From IMG/VR virus record IMGVR_UViG_3300014501_001048, positions 1 through 23,007 of that record: a stretch of 23,007 bases of DNA. One strand, given 5' to 3'. Source of the stretch: a virus. Made by a program: the position numbers and the translations under genes. Of the stretch, positions 20,082-23,007 are shown piece by piece; the first letter of the stretch is position 1; the number at the start of each line of letters is the position of its first letter. The notes beneath the pieces were generated by a model. It was not told the DNA's origin. It did no database searches and saw only the letters and a program-made list of their open reading frames with translations.

Positions 20082-21656
20082 TCACCCCGCCGCGATATTC
20101 GCGATCACCGCCATGGCCGGCGGGAAGTAGTGCTGCAGCACCTCGTCGGCATAGACGCCGGTTTCGTAGCGGCGCGCGCGCGGCGGCCACTCGATCTGGT
20201 AATAGTCCTGGCGCGTGCGGATCTGCATGACATTGCCGACATTAGACAGCGGATAGGGCAAGGTGCGCGCGGTCATCAGCAGTGCGCCCGCCGGCATGTT
20301 GGGATGGACGCGGATGTCGATCGTCTTCGGCCCGGCCATCGAGAACTTGTTGAGATAGGTGCGCACCATGACGCCGCCGCCGAGTGCGCCCTGCTCGCTG
20401 TCGAAGACGAAGCGCTGCGCCGCATTCGTTCCGCCGGCGAGGATTTTCGCCGACAGATTGTTGGCGACTTGCGAGCCGACCCACATCGTGTCGGGCGACA
20501 GCCGGTAATTGTCCCAGCGGTTCTTGAGCGCCGCGTCGACCTCGACGATGCCGCCGGCGCCGTCGCCGGTCAGCGTCGAGCCGGTACCGGCGGTGCCGGT
20601 CGCGAGATATTGGACATAGGCGTTGGCGCCCGATTTGAACGCCTGGTACAGCAGGCCGTCGAAGACCAGCGCATTGGTCGAGTTGTCGCTTCCGCCCAGC
20701 GAGGCCGCGGTCTGCGTGCCGGCCGCATTCGCGGTGATGACGAGCGAATTGATGGTGGTGATGGCGCCGAGCACTTCCGAGCCGGCGGCGCCCCAGAACC
20801 AGGCATAACCCATGGCGCCGGTGACGGGTGCGACACTCGCGGCGATCGAGCCGGAAGTGCCGGACGAGATCGACGCGGTGGCGTTCGCGGATTTGCCGGC
20901 TGCGCCGCCGCCGAACGTATCCGACGAGCCGTCGGCATTGCTGCGCGTGATCGCGCCCTGGATGCCGCCGGTGACGCTGCCGTTGACGATCGCGTCGAGC
21001 GAAAGCGCGACGCAGATGACACTATAAGGTGACGCCGCGGCGGTGAGGCTGCCGCCCGAGGTCGAGGGCGCCAGCGACGGCGTCGGCGTGGTGCCGAGCG
21101 GCACCGAGGTATTGCCGCCCAAAATCAGCAGCTCCTCGCCGAGCATGCAGGCTTCGAGCCCGATCTTGGCGCCGATCGCCTTGACGTCGTCAAAGCCCAT
21201 GCCGGCATATTGCGCCTCGAAGTCGACCGAGGTCTCGATGCCGATGCCCTTATAGGCGGCGCTGTAATCCTGCGTCGTCACTGCCTGCACGCCGCCGCGG
21301 TTGCCGCCGGAAACGCCGATGCGCAAGCCTGTCGTGTTGACGCCGGTCACCGCGCGCCAATTGGCCTGGACGCCGCCCTTGCCGGACACGCGCGGAATCT
21401 CGTTGCGCAGCGGGGTGAGCAGCGGATAGACGAATTTTGCACCGGTTTCGAGGTCGTAATAGGTCAACCCCGATGTCGGCGAACTCGATTCCGAAAACGT
21501 GCTCTTGGCGAGCGGATCGCCGGGCAGCGGATTGGCGTGCGCTTTCTCGATCTCGCGCAGAAAGCCGCCGGCATTGGTGAGCGCGGCATTGTAATCCTGC
21601 ACGGTGCGCGGCAAGGCCGACTTGGCAAGCACATGGTGAAGATTGGGCTGATACAT
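20082..21656 (-). CDS. Major capsid protein (HK97-fold type)
   Basis: This 524-residue protein follows the maturation protease, as the major capsid gene does. MYQPNLHHVLAKSALPRTVQ opens an N-arm, then GLTYYDLETGAKFVYPLLTP and EIPRVSGKGGVQANWRAVTG fit the E-loop region, GIGIETSVDFEAQYAGMGFD the spine, and IDIRVHPNMPAGALLMTART the P-domain strand. A Ser/Gly/Ala/Thr-rich stretch (about residues 205-360, with Ig-like phrases such as GYAWFWGAAGSEVLG) is an insertion relative to standard 300-400-residue capsids and may project outward. The frame is open to 21746; I choose ATG 21656 with GGGA upstream, because the extra residues overlap the palindromic repeat. Confidence 0.85.
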   Translation of the reverse strand: MYQPNLHHVLAKSALPRTVQDYNAALTNAGGFLREIEKAHANPLPGDPLAKSTFSESSSPTSGLTYYDLETGAKFVYPLLTPLRNEIPRVSGKGGVQANWRAVTGVNTTGLRIGVSGGNRGGVQAVTTQDYSAAYKGIGIETSVDFEAQYAGMGFDDVKAIGAKIGLEACMLGEELLILGGNTSVPLGTTPTPSLAPSTSGGSLTAAASPYSVICVALSLDAIVNGSVTGGIQGAITRSNADGSSDTFGGGAAGKSANATASISSGTSGSIAASVAPVTGAMGYAWFWGAAGSEVLGAITTINSLVITANAAGTQTAASLGGSDNSTNALVFDGLLYQAFKSGANAYVQYLATGTAGTGSTLTGDGAGGIVEVDAALKNRWDNYRLSPDTMWVGSQVANNLSAKILAGGTNAAQRFVFDSEQGALGGGVMVRTYLNKFSMAGPKTIDIRVHPNMPAGALLMTARTLPYPLSNVGNVMQIRTRQDYYQIEWPPRARRYETGVYADEVLQHYFPPAMAVIANIAAG

Positions 21657-21700
21657 GATGTCGTTCCCGTCTGTGGTTGGTTGGTGTGGATTCTCAGCCA

Positions 21701-21797
21701 TCATTCCGGGGCCGAGCAAAGCGAGGAGCCCGGAATCCATAATCACCGCCCGTGATTATGGATTCCGGACTCGCCGCTGCGCGGCGATCCGGAATGA
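21701..21797. repeat. Complex palindromic dispersed repeat between protease and capsid genes
   Basis: Inner 17-bp arms CCGGAATCCATAATCAC (21730-21746) and its perfect complement (21752-21768) surround a 5-base loop. Outer arms TCATTCCGG (21701-21709) and CCGGAATGA (21789-21797) frame the whole, and a small CGCCGC/GCGGCG hairpin sits near the right. The type is familiar from Bradyrhizobium-like intergenic regions. Together with the repeat at 20008-20075 it brackets the capsid gene. Confidence 0.8.
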
Positions 21798-21816
21798 CGA
21801 GAAGGTGAAAGCCGTC

Positions 21817-22845
21817 TTATTCCTGGCGCACGCGAAAGCCGGGGATCGCCCGCATCGGCCGCGCCTGCGCCTTGCGGATGGCGGCTTCGGCGAGCGCTTC
21901 GAGCGCGCCCGGCTGATCGAGCAGCGCCTCGGGTTTTGGAAAACTCGTATCGTCTGCTTTCTCGGCGACGCGCACCGAGGTCGAGCCGAGCGGCAACGGC
22001 TGATCCTCGATTTTCTTCACCCGCGCGGCCATCTCATCGATGCGCGCGGTGACCCCGTGCAACGCTTTCGACAGCGTGCGTTCCACCGAGCGATCGAGGA
22101 TTTTCGCCAGCTTTTCCGTTTCGCCGCCGAGCGCTTCCGCCGCGCCCTCGCCTGCTTGCGGCGAGAATTCGGGCCGGTGGTCGACGTTCGCGCCAGGAAT
22201 ACTGGCGGCGGCACAGCAATCGGGATCGAGCGCGACCAGAAGATCGTGGCTTTGCTTGATGCGCTCCTTGTCGGCCTTGGAGTGCCGCGCGCCGATCTTG
22301 GCGAGCGCATCGGCAATCGATCTTGCAGCCGCCGGCGCGCCAGCTTTGAATTTGCGCAGCTCCGTCGAGCCGTCGGCCTTGATCACCGCGAAGGTCGCCT
22401 CCGGCAAACACGGATGATCGACCAGGGAAACCTCCAACGGCTCGGCGGTGTAACGCGTCAGCGCCGGCGCATCCGGATCCGGCCAGCGCTTGAGATAGCG
22501 CCCGCCCTGCGAGAAGCCGGTATAGACGCCCTCCTCCACCTTCTGCCATTCGGCGTCGTCGACCACCTTGCCGCAAATCTCGATGCGCTTGGCGTCGTCG
22601 TTGAACGCGATCTCGACCAGCTTGCCGGCGGCGACATTGCCGTGCATGGCGCGCAGATTGCCGAAACTCTTGCCGCCGCTGGCGCTGGCGAAATTCTGCG
22701 ACCACTTCTGATAAAGCGGCTTGGTCGAGGCATAGTCGCAAACCTCGCCGGACACGTCCGGCGCCTCGGCGGTGACAACGCCATAGACGAGGCGCTGCGC
22801 CGCATCGATCTTGGTAATGGGAACGAAGATTTTCATGTCATCCAT
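21817..22845 (-). CDS. XkdF-like prohead maturation protease with scaffold-like C-terminus
   Basis: This 342-residue protein combines a serine-protease-like N-terminal domain and a helical C-terminus. GNLRAMHGNVAAGKLVEIAF carries the expected catalytic His, GVYTGFSQGGRYLKRW the Ser candidate, and EPLEVSLVDHPCLPEATFAV closes the domain (about residues 1-160), as in PBSX XkdF. The C-terminal half has coiled-coil-like helices (ETEKLAKILDRSVERTLSKA, then ARIDEMAARVKKIE) consistent with a built-in scaffold. It would process capsid proteins before DNA packaging. AAGGAG six bases upstream decides ATG 22845. Its start overlaps the end of the portal gene by eight bases, and it is separated from the capsid gene by the palindromic repeat. 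Confidence 0.85.
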   Translation of the reverse strand: MDDMKIFVPITKIDAAQRLVYGVVTAEAPDVSGEVCDYASTKPLYQKWSQNFASASGGKSFGNLRAMHGNVAAGKLVEIAFNDDAKRIEICGKVVDDAEWQKVEEGVYTGFSQGGRYLKRWPDPDAPALTRYTAEPLEVSLVDHPCLPEATFAVIKADGSTELRKFKAGAPAAARSIADALAKIGARHSKADKERIKQSHDLLVALDPDCCAAASIPGANVDHRPEFSPQAGEGAAEALGGETEKLAKILDRSVERTLSKALHGVTARIDEMAARVKKIEDQPLPLGSTSVRVAEKADDTSFPKPEALLDQPGALEALAEAAIRKAQARPMRAIPGFRVRQE

Positions 22846-23007
22846 TGCGCACTCCTTGTTGCGGTGTTGCGCCGTATGCGGGGGTTGGGCCGGGGCGCAA
22901 CGCGTCTTGGCTACCGAACCGTTTGCGTCGGCGGCGCTTGGCGAGATCGCCGGCGAATTCGGTGTCCCAATAATCCTGGAATTGCTTGATCTGGTCCGGC
23001 GTCCAGC
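22838..23007 (-). CDS. Portal protein, C-terminal end (5' part beyond window)
   Basis: The minus strand from the right edge encodes 56 residues beginning WTPDQIKQFQDYWDTEFAGD, then LAKRRRRKRFGSQ and a low-complexity Pro/Gly/Gln tail ending in TGA at 22840-22838. The W/F-TPDQIKQFQ phrase followed by DLAxRRR is, from memory, typical of the C-terminus of portal proteins in alphaproteobacterial prophages. The position directly before the protease gene, with an eight-base overlap, fits the standard portal-protease-capsid order. Most of the portal lies outside the window. Confidence 0.7.
   Translation of the reverse strand, partial: WTPDQIKQFQDYWDTEFAGDLAKRRRRKRFGSQDALRPGPTPAYGATPQQGVRNG

Noticed and set aside
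21730-21768. Intrinsic terminator between protease and capsid genes
   Set aside because: A perfect stem but no T-run on either strand, and termination here would cut off the capsid gene; a dispersed repeat explains it better.
21655-22989. A 444-codon plus-strand open frame opposite the protease gene, and a similar 350-codon frame opposite the capsid gene (19980-21032)
   Set aside because: Arg-rich, low-information sequence typical of antisense frames in GC-rich DNA; both lie over convincing minus-strand genes.

Overview
This window is most of the late (structural) region of a tailed prophage, or a prophage-derived gene-transfer-agent-like element, of siphovirus type. The host is most likely an alphaproteobacterium of the Bradyrhizobium/Nitrobacteraceae group. 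The reasons are the high GC, the tail modules shared with the Rhodobacter gene transfer agent (GTA), the DUF2019 immunity genes, and two long palindromic intergenic repeats (20008-20075 and 21701-21797) of a type I associate with Bradyrhizobium-like chromosomes. That assignment rests on recall, not on a search. Almost all phage genes lie on the minus strand, so the operon is read from right to left.

Head and neck (23007 to 14937): portal C-terminus (cut by the window edge), XkdF-like maturation protease, large HK97-type major capsid protein, a 67-residue small protein, gp6-like adaptor, HK97-gp10-like neck protein and tail terminator. Tail (14831 to 1100): major tail protein, tail-assembly chaperone pair with a probable programmed -1 frameshift, short tape measure, a GTA TIM-barrel/DUF2460 fusion, a second DUF2460 protein carrying a receptor-binding tail that is now frameshifted, a DUF2163 hub with four cysteines, an NlpC/P60 peptidase, a 707-residue tail-tip protein and an Mtd-N-like fibre protein. 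Lysis (1044 to 1): a 29-residue membrane peptide, an endolysin and the start of an alpha/beta-hydrolase-like protein, joined by ATGA overlaps.

Cargo sits between the structural genes at five places: (i) between capsid and neck genes, an HNH-like polymorphic toxin with a DUF2019 immunity gene, followed by an orphan toxin C-terminus with a second DUF2019 gene; (ii) between neck protein and tail terminator, two Imm1-like genes flanked by a duplicated 3' end of the neck gene; (iii) between major tail protein and chaperone, a plus-strand GSU2403-family nucleotidyltransferase behind a repeated, palindromic leader; (iv) between chaperone and tape measure, a plus-strand SmpA/OmlA-like lipoprotein; (v) between hub and peptidase genes, a HigBA toxin-antitoxin pair with a perfect 15-bp palindrome upstream.

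The most notable sequence-level signals are these. The toxin gene carries one in-frame TGA where its neighbouring paralogue has Trp, yet the frame continues to an ATGA junction with the immunity gene. The orphan toxin tail is broken at an A7 run. A fragment of the neck gene marks the edge of the Imm1 insertion. A 66-bp repeated leader overlaps the nucleotidyltransferase start codon. The same beta-rich module occurs in both the adaptor and the major tail protein. No integrase, attachment site, terminase, replication gene, tRNA or CRISPR array lies in the window.
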